Notes under the pieces: generated by a model
The model's input: the letters and a program-made list of their open reading frames with translations, nothing else
What the model was told of the DNA's origin: nothing
Databases searched by the model: none
NCBI GenBank assembly: GCA_014650015.1
Contig: BMUD01000019.1
Span: 62,001-126,000 of the forward strand
DNA length: 64,000 bases
Direction: 5' to 3'
Origin: Streptomyces griseoloalbus
Lineage (GTDB): Bacteria; Actinomycetota; Actinomycetes; Streptomycetales; Streptomycetaceae
In this document: positions 48,659 through 58,386 of the stretch, one piece after another
Layout of the letters: each line of letters opens with the position of its first letter
Position numbering within the stretch: position 1 is the stretch's first letter
Position numbers and translations under genes: made by a program

Positions 48659-50412
48659 CAGTACTTACGCTCCATCGGCTGGTAGCGGGTCTGGACGACC
48701 GGCTTGTAGTCCAGACGGACGGTCTCGGAGCCGTCGGCGCCGACCTCGCGGTACGCCATCGTGTGGCGCATGAAGTTGACGTCGTCGCGGTTCGGGTAGT
48801 CCTCGCGGTAGTGACCGCCGCGGGACTCCTTGCGGGCCAGCGCGGAGACGGCCATGACCTCGGCCAGGTCGAGCAGGTTGCCCAGCTCGATGGCCTCGAG
48901 GAGGTCGGTGTTGAACCGCTTGCCCTTGTCCTGGATGGCGACGTTCCGGTAGCGCTCGCGCAGCTCGGCGATCTTCTCGACCGCCGTCTTGATCGTCTGC
49001 TCGGTGCGGAACACCATGACGTTGGCGTCCATGGTCTCCTGCAGCTCACGGCGGATGGTGGCCACCCGCTCGGTGCCGGTGGAGGACCGCAGCCGCTCGA
49101 TCTGCTCGACGACCAGGGACTCCGGGTTCTCCGGCAGCTCGACGAAGTCGGCCTTCTGGGAGTACTCCGCCGCCGCGATACCGGCCCGCTTGCCGAACAC
49201 GTTGATGTCCAGCAGCGAGTTGGTGCCCAGGCGGTTGGCGCCGTGCACGGAGACGCAGGCGACCTCGCCGGCCGCGTACAGGCCCGGGACGACGGTGGTG
49301 TTGTCCGCCAGGACCTCACCCTCGACGTTGGTCGGGATGCCGCCCATGGCGTAGTGCGCGGTCGGCTGGATCGGGATCGGGTCCGTGTACGGCTCGATGC
49401 CGAGGTAGGTGCGCGCGAACTCCGTGATGTCCGGGAGCTTGGCGTCCAGCTGCTCCGGCGGGAGGTGCGTGAGGTCCAGGTAGACGTGGTCGCCCTCGGG
49501 ACCGCAGCCGCGGCCCTCGCGGATCTCCGTGTAGATGGAGCGCGAGACGACGTCACGCGAGGCGAGGTCCTTCATGACCGGCGCGTACTTCTCCATGAAG
49601 CGCTCGCCGTCCTTGTTGCGCAGGATGCCGCCCTCACCGCGGGCACCCTCGGTGAGCAGGATGCCCATGCGCCAGATGCCGGTCGGGTGGAACTGGAAGA
49701 ACTCCATGTCCTCCAGCGGCAGCCCGCGCCGGTACACGGCCGCCTGGCCGTCACCGGTCAGCGTGTGCGCGTTGGACGTCACCTTGAAGAACTTGCCGGT
49801 GCCGCCGGACGCGTAGATCACGGCCTTGGCCTGGAAGACGTGGATCTCGCCGGTGGCCAGCTCGTACGCCACCACACCGGCCGACTTCTTGACGCCGTCG
49901 ACCTCGGTGATCAGCTGGTCCAGGACGTAGAACTCGTTGAAGAACTCCACGCCCTCCTTGACGCAGTTCTGGTACAGCGTCTGGAGGATCATGTGGCCGG
50001 TGCGGTCGGCCGCGTAGCAGGACCGGCGGACCGGGGCCTCGCCGTGGTTGCGGCTGTGACCGCCGAAGCGGCGCTGGTCGATGGTGCCGTTCGGGGTCCG
50101 GTTGAACGGCAGGCCCATCTTCTCCAGGTCGAGGACCGAGTCGATGGCCTCCTTCGCCAGGATCTCGGCGGCGTCCTGGTCGACCAGGTAGTCACCGCCC
50201 TTGACCGTGTCGAAGGTGTGCCACTCCCAGTTGTCCTCCTCCACGTTGGCCAGCGCGGCGGCCATGCCGCCCTGCGCGGCGCCCGTGTGGGAGCGGGTGG
50301 GGTAGAGCTTGGTCAGGACGGCGGTGCGGCTGCGCTTCGTCGACTCGATGGCCGCGCGCATGCCCGCGCCGCCGGCGCCGACGATGACGGTGTCGTACTT
50401 GTGGATCTTCAT
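48658..50412 (-). CDS. sdhA: Succinate dehydrogenase flavoprotein subunit
   Basis: The catalytic flavoprotein of complex II, oxidising succinate to fumarate. The 584-residue protein has the FAD loop [14 protein letters not shown] at the N-terminus, the covalent-FAD His in [12 protein letters not shown], the active-site [12 protein letters not shown] and the HYAMGG segment. It forms the third gene of sdhCDAB, spaced 19 bases from sdhD and overlapping sdhB by one base. Confidence 0.98.
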   Translation of the reverse strand: MKIHKYDTVIVGAGGAGMRAAIESTKRSRTAVLTKLYPTRSHTGAAQGGMAAALANVEEDNWEWHTFDTVKGGDYLVDQDAAEILAKEAIDSVLDLEKMGLPFNRTPNGTIDQRRFGGHSRNHGEAPVRRSCYAADRTGHMILQTLYQNCVKEGVEFFNEFYVLDQLITEVDGVKKSAGVVAYELATGEIHVFQAKAVIYASGGTGKFFKVTSNAHTLTGDGQAAVYRRGLPLEDMEFFQFHPTGIWRMGILLTEGARGEGGILRNKDGERFMEKYAPVMKDLASRDVVSRSIYTEIREGRGCGPEGDHVYLDLTHLPPEQLDAKLPDITEFARTYLGIEPYTDPIPIQPTAHYAMGGIPTNVEGEVLADNTTVVPGLYAAGEVACVSVHGANRLGTNSLLDINVFGKRAGIAAAEYSQKADFVELPENPESLVVEQIERLRSSTGTERVATIRRELQETMDANVMVFRTEQTIKTAVEKIAELRERYRNVAIQDKGKRFNTDLLEAIELGNLLDLAEVMAVSALARKESRGGHYREDYPNRDDVNFMRHTMAYREVGADGSETVRLDYKPVVQTRYQPMERKY

Positions 50413-50431
50413 GATTCTCGCAGCCCCGTGC

Positions 50432-50914
50432 CTAGCGGATGTTCGGGTCGAAGGTGAAGATCACCAGCGTGCCCAGCAGGATGGTGAACACCGTGGCGGT
50501 GTAGAGCAGGCCCTTGAGCCACAGCCGGGTGTTCGGCCGCTCCGCGTAGTCGTTGATGACCGTGCGCAGGCCGTTGGCGCCGTGCAGCATCGCCAGCCAC
50601 AGCATCAGCAGGTCCCAGACCTGCCAGAACGGCGAGGCCCAGCGGCCCGCCACGAAGGCGAAGCCGATCTTGGAGACGCCGCCGTCGAGGACGAGCTGGA
50701 TCAGCAGGTGGCCGATGACCAGGACGACCAGGACGACACCGGACAGGCGCATGAACAGCCAGGCGGCCAGCTCGAAGTTGCCCCGGGTGCTCTTCGGGGT
50801 CTTCTTGGTGCGCTTGCGCGGGGGCTCGATGACCGGCGCCGGGTTGTCGACGGAGTAGAGCGAGTCGCCCTCGACGGGGCCGATGCCCGAGGCGGGGGTT
50901 TCAGTCGTGGACAT
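50432..50914 (-). CDS. sdhD: Succinate dehydrogenase hydrophobic membrane anchor subunit
   Basis: A 160-residue membrane anchor with a 45-residue hydrophilic N-terminus and three transmembrane helices ([48 protein letters not shown] and [20 protein letters not shown]). The His residues in VIGHLL and AMLHGANG are the probable heme or quinone-site ligands. It follows sdhC after 5 bases. Confidence 0.93.
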   Translation of the reverse strand: MSTTETPASGIGPVEGDSLYSVDNPAPVIEPPRKRTKKTPKSTRGNFELAAWLFMRLSGVVLVVLVIGHLLIQLVLDGGVSKIGFAFVAGRWASPFWQVWDLLMLWLAMLHGANGLRTVINDYAERPNTRLWLKGLLYTATVFTILLGTLVIFTFDPNIR

Positions 50915-50919
50915 TGGCG

Positions 50920-51300
50920 TCAGCTCCCGAACAGTTCACGAGCGGCGTGGCCGAGAACGGGGTAGATCGCCCCGATCATCAGCACGACCCACAGGGCGAC
51001 GACGGTCCAGAGCATCTGCTTCTGGTACCGGGCGCCCTTGACCCAGAAGTCGACGGCGATGACGCGCAGGCCGTTGAGCGCGTGGAAGAGGATGGCGGCG
51101 ACGAGGCCGTACTCCAGCAGCGCGACGATCGGCGTCTTGTACGTGGCCACGACGGTGTCGTAGGCCTCGGGGGACACGCGCACGAGGGCGGTGTCCAGCA
51201 CGTGAACGAACAGGAAGAAGAAGATGAGGACGCCGGTGACTCGGTGAGCCACCCAGGACCACATTCCTTCCCGGCCGCGGTACAGCGTTCCAGCCGGCAC
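50920..51300 (-). CDS. sdhC: Succinate dehydrogenase cytochrome b556 subunit
   Basis: A 126-residue anchor subunit with three helices (WSWVAHRVTGVLIFFFLFVHVLDTALV, IVALLEYGLVAAILFHALNGLRVIAV and QMLWTVVALWVVLMIGAIYPVLGHA). It shares the family motif SxxHRxTG as WVAHRVTG, with heme-ligand histidines in FVHVLD and LFHALNG. The GTG at 51300 has GGAGGAAACTTCC upstream, so it is preferred over the longer ATG form. It is the first gene of the operon, with the promoter in 51301-51490. Confidence 0.95.
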   Translation of the reverse strand: MPAGTLYRGREGMWSWVAHRVTGVLIFFFLFVHVLDTALVRVSPEAYDTVVATYKTPIVALLEYGLVAAILFHALNGLRVIAVDFWVKGARYQKQMLWTVVALWVVLMIGAIYPVLGHAARELFGS

Positions 51301-51490
51301 GGAAGTTTCCTCCGGAAGCGGGGTTCGGGGCCGCGCCGGCTTTCCTTGTCGGTCGGGCCCGGCCGGGTACGGTCCACCGGCCCCCAGCATCGTAGCGATG
51401 CGTCGGCGCCGCGCTCATCGGGGGTCGTTGATGTGATCGAACTGGCACGCTTACGGGCTAGAGCGGCGGCACCCGCGGTGGTGTGTCCCG

Positions 51491-52006
51491 CTACGTTCCG
51501 GGTGCGGCGCCGTCGTGGCTCGTCGCGCGGCTCCCCGCGCCCCTGAGCATGTGCGTCAGCCGTTCCCTGGCCAAACGGCGCAGTTCCTCGGCCGCCACCA
51601 CGCGCTCCTCGTCCGGATCGTTCGCCAATCGTGACCGGATGTCCTCGAGGATGCGGTCCAGGGTCTCCTCGGGGGGCACGCCGTCGAGGCAGATGACGAA
51701 GGCGTGGCCGAACTTGGTCTCGTAGGCCGCGTGAGCCGCGTTCAGGGCCGTGTGGGCGGCGGAGTAGGTGCCCTCGGGGAGGGCGGGCAGGGCCTCCGCG
51801 GCCAGGGCCTCGGCGAGTTCCTCGGGGGACAGGTCGTACGCCGCCTCGTCCGAGGCGGCCAGCAGGGACGCCAGATCGGGATAGGGGCGGTGGCCGGCCA
51901 TGCGCAGGGCCCAGCGCAGGCTGTGCAGGCAGGCCAGAAGGGCGCGCTCGGCGTCCTGCGCGGGAGCGGTGTTGAACCGCTCCAGCGGGGACGGGGTGCC
52001 GGGCAC
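51491..52006 (-). CDS. OHCU decarboxylase family protein, divergent
   Basis: A 171-residue protein of the 2-oxo-4-hydroxy-4-carboxy-5-ureidoimidazoline decarboxylase fold. Family features are the start SPLERFNTAP, the helix LLACLHSLRWA and the segment AHAAYETKFGHAFVIC near residue 105, followed by EETLDRILEDIRSRLANDPDEE. The catalytic HPRIG motif between them is missing; MAGHRPYPDL stands near that place. It is therefore probably not a true decarboxylase. The last ~17 codons consist of a Streptomyces dispersed repeat (RGAGSRATSHDG). Confidence 0.8.
   Translation of the reverse strand: MPGTPSPLERFNTAPAQDAERALLACLHSLRWALRMAGHRPYPDLASLLAASDEAAYDLSPEELAEALAAEALPALPEGTYSAAHTALNAAHAAYETKFGHAFVICLDGVPPEETLDRILEDIRSRLANDPDEERVVAAEELRRLARERLTHMLRGAGSRATSHDGAAPGT
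51499..51546 (-). repeat. Dispersed repeat forming the 3' end of the OHCU-family gene
   Basis: On the minus strand the sequence reads CAGGGGCGCGGGGAGCCGCG, then CGACGAGCCACGACGGC, matching the abundant Streptomyces extragenic repeat and the copy at 33584-33641. Here it lies inside the reading frame and supplies the C-terminus. Confidence 0.65.
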
Positions 52007-52245
52007 GCCGCGGGTCTGCCCGGGTATGGCGACTCGGCCGGGGAGGTCTGGTAGACGGTGCGCAGGCAGCGTGTGTCCTCGTGGGCGTCGCGTGTGTGTC
52101 GGTGGAAGATGCTGTGAGAGTTCTGACGTCACGTTATCGAGTAAGTCCGAGACGTGTCCGATCGGTACCCAGAATTCACCCGAACGGCAGAGTTTGAGAG
52201 CGGTTCGACGACGCCCCTCACTCGAATGGGTCGTACGTTGGCGGA

Positions 52246-53919
52246 GTGAGTCAGCACAGGCAGCACAGGCAGCACAGGCGGCGCGCGGCGCCGCGGACGG
52301 TGAGGCAGCGGCGGGTGTTGATCGTGTCCGTCGCCGCGGGAGCGCTGGTGGCCGCGTCCGGCGTGAGCCTCGGACTCTGGGCGGCCTCGGACGGCGACGA
52401 CGCCTTCGCGGGGTCGACGGCGGCGTCCGCCGCGGAACGCCCCGCCGGTACGGCCCCGGGCGAGGGGCCGAGTCCGAGCCCCACCCGCTCCTACCCCCTG
52501 TCGCAGGCACCGCGCACCATTCCCGCCGTCCGCGAGCACACGGCCGGGCGCGGCCCGGGGTGGCGCCCCGAACGGGCGCACCGGGTGGTCGTGGACGATC
52601 CGGCGCTGGCCGACGAGGGACGCCTGATCGCCGGCGAGCTGAAGCTCACCTACGCGGGGGAGAAGGACGACCGGCGTGACGGGGACCTGCGGCTGGAGCT
52701 GAACCGCGACGCGGGCGCGAACCCCGAGTCGTACACGATGACCGTGCGGGGCGGGACGGTGACGGTCGGCGCTCCCGGCGAGGCGGGCGTGTTCTACGGC
52801 ACCCGCACGCTCAAGCAGGAGATACGCGGTGCCGGAGCCGCCCCCGAGGGCGTGGTGCGCGACGAGCCGGCCAAGCAGCGGCGCGGGCTGATGCTGGACA
52901 TGGCGCGCAAGCCCTACACCGCCGACTGGATCGAGGACCGGATCCGCGAGCTCGGGGATCTGAAGTTCAACGAGATCGGCCTGCACTTCTCCGACGACCA
53001 GGGCTTCCGCATCGAGTCGGAGTCGCACCCGGAGATCGTGTCGGAGGACCACCTGACCAAGGCGCAGGTGAAGAAGATCGTCGACCTGGCGGCGAGCCGG
53101 CACATCACCGTCGTCCCCGAGATCGACTCGCCCGGACACCTCGGCGCGGTCATCGCCGCCCACCCGGACCTGCAGCTGCGCAACGCGGGCGGCGGCGCGG
53201 TGCGCGGCGCGATCGACATCTCCCAGGCCGAGTCCGCCGAGATCGTCGACGACCTGCTGAACGAGTACGCCGGACTCTTCCCCGGCGGGCAGTGGCACCT
53301 CGGCGGCGACGAGTACCAGGCGCTGGTGGTGTCCGACCCCGAGGCGTCGTTCCCCGGCCTGGCCGCCGCCGCGCGGGAGAAGTACGGCTCCGGCGCGACC
53401 GTCGAGGACCTGACCACGGGCTGGCTCAACGACCGGGCCGCCACCGTCCGCGCCCACGACCGCACGCCCCGCGCCTGGAACGACGGCTTTTTCCGGGGCG
53501 GATCGGTGCGGGCCGGCAAGGACATCCAGGTCGCGTACTGGACCGGCAAGGAGATCGGCGCCCGGCAGCCCGCGGAGTACCTGAGCGAGGGCCGCGAGGT
53601 CATCAACTACAACGACGAGTTCCTCTACTACGTGCTGGGGGAGCCCCTGACCTTCGTCTATCCGACGGGCGAGCGGATCTACGAGCAGTGGACGCCGCTG
53701 GTGCTGCGTGGCACCACCGCCGTCCCGGACCGCTACGACGACCAGATCCTCGGCGGGTCCTTCGCCGTCTGGGGCGACCTCCCCCGCGCCCAGACCCAGG
53801 ACCAGGTCGCGGCCGGGATCCGGATGCCGCTGCGGGCGACCGTCCAGAAGCTGTGGGACCCGGGCCAACCCGAACTGTCCTGGACCGAGTTCCGGGCCCT
53901 GGCGGAGAAACTGGGCTGA
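52246..53919 (+). CDS. Beta-N-acetylhexosaminidase (GH20), secreted or membrane-anchored
   Basis: A family 20 glycoside hydrolase that removes terminal GlcNAc/GalNAc, for example from chitobiose. The 557-residue protein has an Arg/His/Gln-rich N-terminus, one hydrophobic signal/anchor (VLIVSVAAGALVAASGVSLGLWA), a GH20b domain and a TIM barrel. The barrel shows HFSDDQGFRIES, EIDSPGHLGA and the catalytic Asp-Glu pair in WHLGGDEY. The start codons are a 9-bp repeat (CAGCACAGG x3) encoding QHR repeats. GTG 52246 has no clear ribosome-binding site. Confidence 0.95.
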   Translation: MSQHRQHRQHRRRAAPRTVRQRRVLIVSVAAGALVAASGVSLGLWAASDGDDAFAGSTAASAAERPAGTAPGEGPSPSPTRSYPLSQAPRTIPAVREHTAGRGPGWRPERAHRVVVDDPALADEGRLIAGELKLTYAGEKDDRRDGDLRLELNRDAGANPESYTMTVRGGTVTVGAPGEAGVFYGTRTLKQEIRGAGAAPEGVVRDEPAKQRRGLMLDMARKPYTADWIEDRIRELGDLKFNEIGLHFSDDQGFRIESESHPEIVSEDHLTKAQVKKIVDLAASRHITVVPEIDSPGHLGAVIAAHPDLQLRNAGGGAVRGAIDISQAESAEIVDDLLNEYAGLFPGGQWHLGGDEYQALVVSDPEASFPGLAAAAREKYGSGATVEDLTTGWLNDRAATVRAHDRTPRAWNDGFFRGGSVRAGKDIQVAYWTGKEIGARQPAEYLSEGREVINYNDEFLYYVLGEPLTFVYPTGERIYEQWTPLVLRGTTAVPDRYDDQILGGSFAVWGDLPRAQTQDQVAAGIRMPLRATVQKLWDPGQPELSWTEFRALAEKLG

Positions 53920-54033
53920 CCGGCGTCGCGCTCCCCGTACCGGACGGATGTGCCGCATACGCCTGCGAACCCCCGTGCGACTGTGGTGGTCTTTTCGGTG
54001 AGCCGAACCGATGCACCGGGGGGACACCAGCAC

Positions 54034-54540
54034 ATGGGCTACTGGGGGTATTTCGTCGTGGGCCGTGGGGACCGGCCGCTCGCCGAGCTGGACGCGCTGG
54101 CCGGTGCCGCCGGGGGCATGACCCTGCGCACCTCGGCGCCGGACGGATGGCAGGTCTGGGAGTACCCGGGCGGCGGGGGCGACATCGGGAACATGAACGA
54201 CCTGGCCCGGGAGACCGGCGCGCCCGCGCTGTTCGGATACGTCATGGACAGCGACTGCGTGGTGGTGGAGGCGGCGTCACCGCGGAGCGGGGCGTGGACG
54301 ACCTGTCTGGCGCGGGCCGCGATGGCCGGGTACCTCGACGGGCAGGAGGAGGGACTCACCGTCGAGGACTACTTCCTGGAACCCGCCGACGCCGCCGAAC
54401 GTGCCGTCTTCTGGGCCGAGGAGGCCGGGCACACGGTGTCCGCCGAGGACCTGCTGGACGTGTTGACCGCCGACCCCGACCCGCTGGCCGAAAACCTCCT
54501 CTTCCGCCTCCTCGACCGGCTCGGTGTGGTGCCCGAGTGA
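54034..54540 (+). CDS. Conserved hypothetical protein
   Basis: A 168-residue soluble, acidic protein starting MGYWGYFVVGRGDRPLAELDAL. There is no signal peptide or membrane helix. A GWQVWEYPG segment and a C-terminal helical region (AENLLFRLLDRLGVVPE) are present. I recognise no named domain, but it looks like a Streptomyces conserved family. GGGGGGAC precedes the ATG. It lies alone between the hexosaminidase and another hypothetical gene, so function is unknown. Confidence 0.85.
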   Translation: MGYWGYFVVGRGDRPLAELDALAGAAGGMTLRTSAPDGWQVWEYPGGGGDIGNMNDLARETGAPALFGYVMDSDCVVVEAASPRSGAWTTCLARAAMAGYLDGQEEGLTVEDYFLEPADAAERAVFWAEEAGHTVSAEDLLDVLTADPDPLAENLLFRLLDRLGVVPE

Positions 54541-54648
54541 CACTCCCGGGCCGTCGCACGCAGTAAGGGGAGGTGCGGGCTCCGTAGGGGTTGAGGGCCG
54601 TGAAGGGCTTCATCGGGGGCCTGCGACGACCCGCAGAGGGAGGCGTGG

Positions 54649-55221
54649 ATGAGCCTGGTGGAACTGATCGCACAGGCCGACGAGCGCGGGCTTGCCGTGA
54701 GCGGGTTGGCTTGTTTGGATCGGTGCGTGCCGTTGCTCGGCGGTGACGACGAGGTGCTGCGGCCACTGTGGGCCGGCCTCGCGGAGGACGCCGCCGCCGC
54801 TGACTGGGCGCAGCGACTGGAGCGGACGCGCGGCGAGCTCGACGCGGCGGCCGGCGCCGAGGACGAGGCCGTGGCGCTCGCGCACCGGATGCTGGCCGCA
54901 GCCCCCGCTCGGCGGTCCGCCGCCGGTCTGCGGGAGTGGGCCGACGCCTGCTCCCTCGCCGCGCTGCGGATCCACCGGCTGCTGGACGGCACCGCTGCCG
55001 CCGCCGACGACGACGGGACGGACCTGGACGACGCCCGCCGTGGGGGCCGTACGGAGGGCGTCTCGCCGCTGCTCGCCGCCGAACTGCGTCGCCAGATCAC
55101 GGTCCTGGAACTGCTGTCCGCCCACGGCCCGGCGGGCCTGCGCGGAGCGCTGGAGGTGTCGACGGAAGGGCGGCGGGTGCTCCGTGCCGCCGTGTCCCGC
55201 CGTAGCCGCAGGGGCGGCTGA
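54649..55221 (+). CDS. Conserved hypothetical helical protein
   Basis: A 190-residue, Ala/Leu/Arg-rich, probably all-helical cytoplasmic protein starting MSLVELIAQADERGLAVSGLACLDRC. No named motif is visible. It has a strong GAGGGAGG ribosome-binding site. A small inverted repeat lies just after the stop. It belongs to a group of three small Streptomyces proteins preceding the sigma modules. Confidence 0.85.
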   Translation: MSLVELIAQADERGLAVSGLACLDRCVPLLGGDDEVLRPLWAGLAEDAAAADWAQRLERTRGELDAAAGAEDEAVALAHRMLAAAPARRSAAGLREWADACSLAALRIHRLLDGTAAAADDDGTDLDDARRGGRTEGVSPLLAAELRRQITVLELLSAHGPAGLRGALEVSTEGRRVLRAAVSRRSRRGG

Positions 55222-55243
55222 CGCCCGCCAACTCCCCTTACGG

Positions 55244-55265
55244 GCAGGACTTGTGACGGTCCTGC
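55244..55265 (+). terminator. Short hairpin between two hypothetical genes
   Basis: GCAGGAC-TTGTGACG-GTCCTGC, a 7-bp perfect stem. A moderate terminator candidate. Confidence 0.5.
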
Positions 55266-55341
55266 GGTGGTCCTGCACCGGTTGCGGACGTCCCCCCGGA
55301 TCCCGGGTGACGAAACGCTTCACCGGAGCGCTCTTCAGAGT

Positions 55342-55755
55342 GTGACGACCGTGACGACTGTGACGACACAGCAGGAGACCAGGCCCTCGGCCGCGGCGAA
55401 GCCGGTCCGCTGGGCGGCGGATGCGGTGGCGGCGATGCGCGAGGGGGCACGGCTGCGCCTCGACTACTCGGCGCGCAGTCTGTGGAGCATCGACCGGATG
55501 ATCGAGGACATACGCCAGGAAGCGGCCCCCTACGAAGCCGTGGAGCTGGTGCTGCGCGGATTCGGTTCCTACGCCGGTGAGGTGATCGCCCGTCAGACCG
55601 GCGGCGAATGGTGGTCCTCCGGCGGCGACCACTGGATACGCACCCCCGACGGCCGCCTCTGGGACCCCATCGACGAGGCGCGGCGCTGCTACACGGGCGA
55701 CGGGTCCCTGCGGCTGCTGTGCCGGGACGCGTCGGACGGTGCGTCCCGGACCTGA
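55342..55755 (+). CDS. Conserved hypothetical protein
   Basis: A 137-residue protein starting with a Thr/Val/Gln-rich tail encoded by repeated GTGACGAC triplet groups, then a domain with LRLDYSARSLWSIDRMIEDIRQEAAP in two parts and EWWSSGGDHWIRTPDGRLWDPIDEARR. It looks soluble. No named family recognised with certainty. The GTG at 55342 is the most likely start; two in-frame GTGs follow within 20 bases and could be used instead. Confidence 0.75.
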   Translation: MTTVTTVTTQQETRPSAAAKPVRWAADAVAAMREGARLRLDYSARSLWSIDRMIEDIRQEAAPYEAVELVLRGFGSYAGEVIARQTGGEWWSSGGDHWIRTPDGRLWDPIDEARRCYTGDGSLRLLCRDASDGASRT

Positions 55756-56043
55756 CGGTGGCGCCGTCGTGACAGCGCTGCCGCCCGCCGCGTGACAGGA
55801 GGCGGCCGGTGGTGCGGCGTGACGGCCTTCACGGACGTACGCCGAGAGGCCGTACGCGGGAGTCGCCGTGAGGGGCGGTCGGGGGCGGCCCCCGCCCCGC
55901 TCTCCCGTGTGCCCCACGAGGCCAGTGAGGTGCTGTGACATTTTCGTGGCGCCGGACGCTGATGACCGTGGGGGTGTGGGCGCTTTCGTGCTCACACAAG
56001 CGAGAGCCATGCGCTACGCGCTCGGTACGGACGAGGACAGTTC

Positions 56044-56661
56044 TTGGGCCACGGAGGGGAATCCCGCCGCGCACAGGCGTACGACGGGGAACTGGGTGCG
56101 GCCGTCGCGCTGGCCCAGAGTGGGGACGAGGCCGCCTTCGCCGTGGCCTACCGGCTCGTGCAGCCCGGACTGCTCGCCTATGTGCGCGGGCTGGTCGGGG
56201 ACGACGCCGAGGACGTGATGTCGGACGCCTGGCTGGAGATCGCCCGTGACCTGGGCAGGTTCAAGGGCGACGGAGCCGGGTTCCGGGGGTGGACGGCGAC
56301 CATAGCCCGGCACCGGGCGCTGGACCATCTGCGCCGGCAGCGGGTACGGCCCCGGCCGTCGATGCTGGAACAGGACGTACTGGACCTGCCCGGGCCGCAG
56401 AACACCTACGACCAGGCCATGGAGGCCATATCCACCGAGTACGCCCTGGAACTGGTCGGCGGGCTCCCGCGCGACCAGGCCGAGGCCGTGCTGCTGCGCG
56501 TGGTCGTCGGTCTCGACGGCCCCGCCGCCGCCCGCGTCCTCGGCAAGCGGCCGGGCGCGGTACGGACGGCCGCGTACCGGGGTCTGAAGCGCCTGGCCAA
56601 ACAGCTCGGCGCCGAGAGTGTGACGGATGAGGCGTCGCAGACGCTGGGTGAGTCGAAATGA
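56044..56661 (+). CDS. ECF-type RNA polymerase sigma factor, module A
   Basis: A 205-residue sigma factor with region 2 (AFAVAYRLVQPGLLAYVRGLVGDDAEDVMSDAWLEIARDL in parts, FRGWTATIARHRALDHLR) and region 4 (LPRDQAEAVLLRVVVGLDGPAAARVLGKRPGAVRTAAYRGLKRLAK). Both are complete. The start is TTG at 56044 with GAGGAC upstream; rare, but this gives the family-like start MGHGGESRR. It is followed after 244 bases by a transmembrane partner and resembles sigma module B at 58387, a tandem duplication. Confidence 0.9.
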   Translation: MGHGGESRRAQAYDGELGAAVALAQSGDEAAFAVAYRLVQPGLLAYVRGLVGDDAEDVMSDAWLEIARDLGRFKGDGAGFRGWTATIARHRALDHLRRQRVRPRPSMLEQDVLDLPGPQNTYDQAMEAISTEYALELVGGLPRDQAEAVLLRVVVGLDGPAAARVLGKRPGAVRTAAYRGLKRLAKQLGAESVTDEASQTLGESK

Positions 56662-56905
56662 ACGTAGGCCGGGACGGGGTACCCGGCGGGCCGCGCGGCG
56701 ACGTCCGTAGCGGGCCGGCCGGACCCGGCGGCCCACGGCGGCCGCTTGGGGCCGGTGGCTGAACGGGCCGGACATGCGGAACGTATCCGAGCGTATCCGT
56801 CGGTCCGGGCGGTACCACCCCCACGGAGGGACCACGGGCACGGCGGGCCGGGTGGGCCGCGTGTGTCGATGGATCGATCAGGATCGAGCAGGGACGGGAA
56901 CGGAC

Positions 56906-57961
56906 ATGGGTGAACGGCAGAGCGACGGCGGGCCGGCCGGCCGTCGGCGTGTGCACCCTGAGGGCACGCCGCCCTTGCAGGGCGGCCCTGGTCCCGTTCT
57001 CGGCGGGCACCGCGTCGTCACCGCCGCCGATCTGGAGAAGCTGCTCGCCGCCGCGCTGATCCGCGACGGCGTGGACGCCGGTGCGGAGCAGCGGGCCGTC
57101 GCCGCCTTCCTGGCCGCCCGGGAGACGGGCGCGCTGCGGGCACGCACCCGGCGCCGGGACGACTGGCGGGCCCGTCGGCGGCGGCTCGGCAGCCACTCGC
57201 TGAGAGCCACGCTCTCCATGGTGTTCGCCGGCCTCACCCTGAGCGGGGTCGCCGTCGCCGGTATAGGAGTGGCGGGCTCGTCCTCGGACGGCCCGGCGGA
57301 CGAGGGCAGGCCCACCGGAGTCCCGTCCCGCACCACCGCTCCCTCCCTGACGGAACCCGCCGGCCCGGGCTCCGGCTCCGGTCGGCCGGACCGCCCCGGC
57401 ACCGCCGGGGACACCGAGGCCCACTGCCGTGCCTACGAGAAGGCGGAGGGGCGCGGTCGGGCGCTGGAGGCCACGGCCTGGAAGCGGCTCACTGAAGCGG
57501 CGGGCGGCGCGGCGGACGTCGACGCCTACTGCGCCGAGCAACTGCGACGAGCCTCGGCGGAGGCTCGGCCCGAGGACACCCGGGCGCCCGGGGCGGGGAA
57601 CAACGGTGCGTCCGGCCGGGCCGGAAACGGCTCCTCGGGCAACGCGAGCGACAACGCCTCCGGGAACGCCTCCGAGAACGCCTCCGGCAACGCGAGCGAC
57701 AACGCCTCCGGGAACGCGAGCGACAACGCCTCCGGGAACGCCTCCGAGAACGCCTCCGGCAACGCGAGCGACAACGCCTCCGGGAACGCGAGCGACAACG
57801 CCTCGGGCAACGCCGGCAACGGCTCGGACAACGCTGCCCGCGGCGCGGACAACGGCTCGGACAGCTCGGACAGCGCGGACAGTGGTGCCGGCGACGGCGA
57901 GGGCGGCGCCACGGCCGACCCCGAGGGGAAGTCCGTCGAACCGGGCGCCAGGAACCCGTAA
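56906..57961 (+). CDS. Single-pass membrane protein partner of sigma module A
   Basis: A 351-residue protein. Residues ~35-80 form a cytoplasmic helical part (VVTAADLEKLLAAALIRDGVD), then an Arg-rich stop, a transmembrane helix (LRATLSMVFAGLTLSGVAVAGIGVAG), a Pro/Gly/Thr linker and an outer domain C-x(~35)-C: HCRAYEKAEGRGRALEATAW and LTEAAGGAADVDAYCAEQL. It ends in a seven-unit NAS(D/E)NASG tandem repeat and an acidic tail. The same arrangement follows sigma B. It could be an anti-sigma or regulator of sigma activity, but no ASD/zinc motif is visible. ATG 56906 follows GGGAACGG. Confidence 0.8.
   Translation: MGERQSDGGPAGRRRVHPEGTPPLQGGPGPVLGGHRVVTAADLEKLLAAALIRDGVDAGAEQRAVAAFLAARETGALRARTRRRDDWRARRRRLGSHSLRATLSMVFAGLTLSGVAVAGIGVAGSSSDGPADEGRPTGVPSRTTAPSLTEPAGPGSGSGRPDRPGTAGDTEAHCRAYEKAEGRGRALEATAWKRLTEAAGGAADVDAYCAEQLRRASAEARPEDTRAPGAGNNGASGRAGNGSSGNASDNASGNASENASGNASDNASGNASDNASGNASENASGNASDNASGNASDNASGNAGNGSDNAARGADNGSDSSDSADSGAGDGEGGATADPEGKSVEPGARNP
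57641..57808 (+). repeat. 24-bp tandem repeat encoding NAS(D/E)NASG
   Basis: Seven units of 24 bases (AACGCGAGCGACAACGCC-TCCGGG with GCCTCCGAG variants) form an alternating NASDNASG/NASENASG array. A 72-bp super-unit is repeated twice. Unequal crossover probably changes its length. Confidence 0.88.
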
Positions 57962-58386
57962 CGTGCCTCTGCGGTCACCGTGACATGCGGATACGTGTGA
58001 TACCGGTGATCAAGGATGGTCGGGAATCCCGCGTTCGTGGGCGCGCCCGCGGCGCTGCCGCCGCGGCGACGGCCGGAGCCGCCACCCCCCACAGGAGAGG
58101 CCCCGGCCGTCGCGCGGCACGGACCGCGCGGCGGCCCGTACTTCCTACAGCGCCCTGCGTGCGTTTTCTGTCACACCATCCTGTGTCACGGGTCAGTTGC
58201 ATCTTGGACGGACATGGACGGGGAGTGGTTTCAGGTCGTAACGTGCCTTTCGCGCCAGGTCGCCGGGGACAAAAAACCACAAGTCACCAGCGGCCTAGAG
58301 ACCGCAACCACCAATTGAGCAACCACGACGGCGAGCAACCCGGTCCGCGAGAGCGGCGCCGGCTGAGGCGCAGAAGGGCGCGCGCG
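57962..58386. other. Upstream region of sigma module B
   Basis: 425 bases without a clear gene. Two lower-GC patches, 57970-58025 and 58155-58320, contain TGTCAC direct repeats at about 58165-58190 and an A-tract at 58270, likely promoter DNA. The frame preceding the sigma start is open but lacks codon bias. Confidence 0.5.

Noticed and set aside
52124-52131. TGACGTCA palindrome between the OHCU-family gene and the hexosaminidase
   Set aside because: Only 8 bp, too short to support an operator without conservation data.
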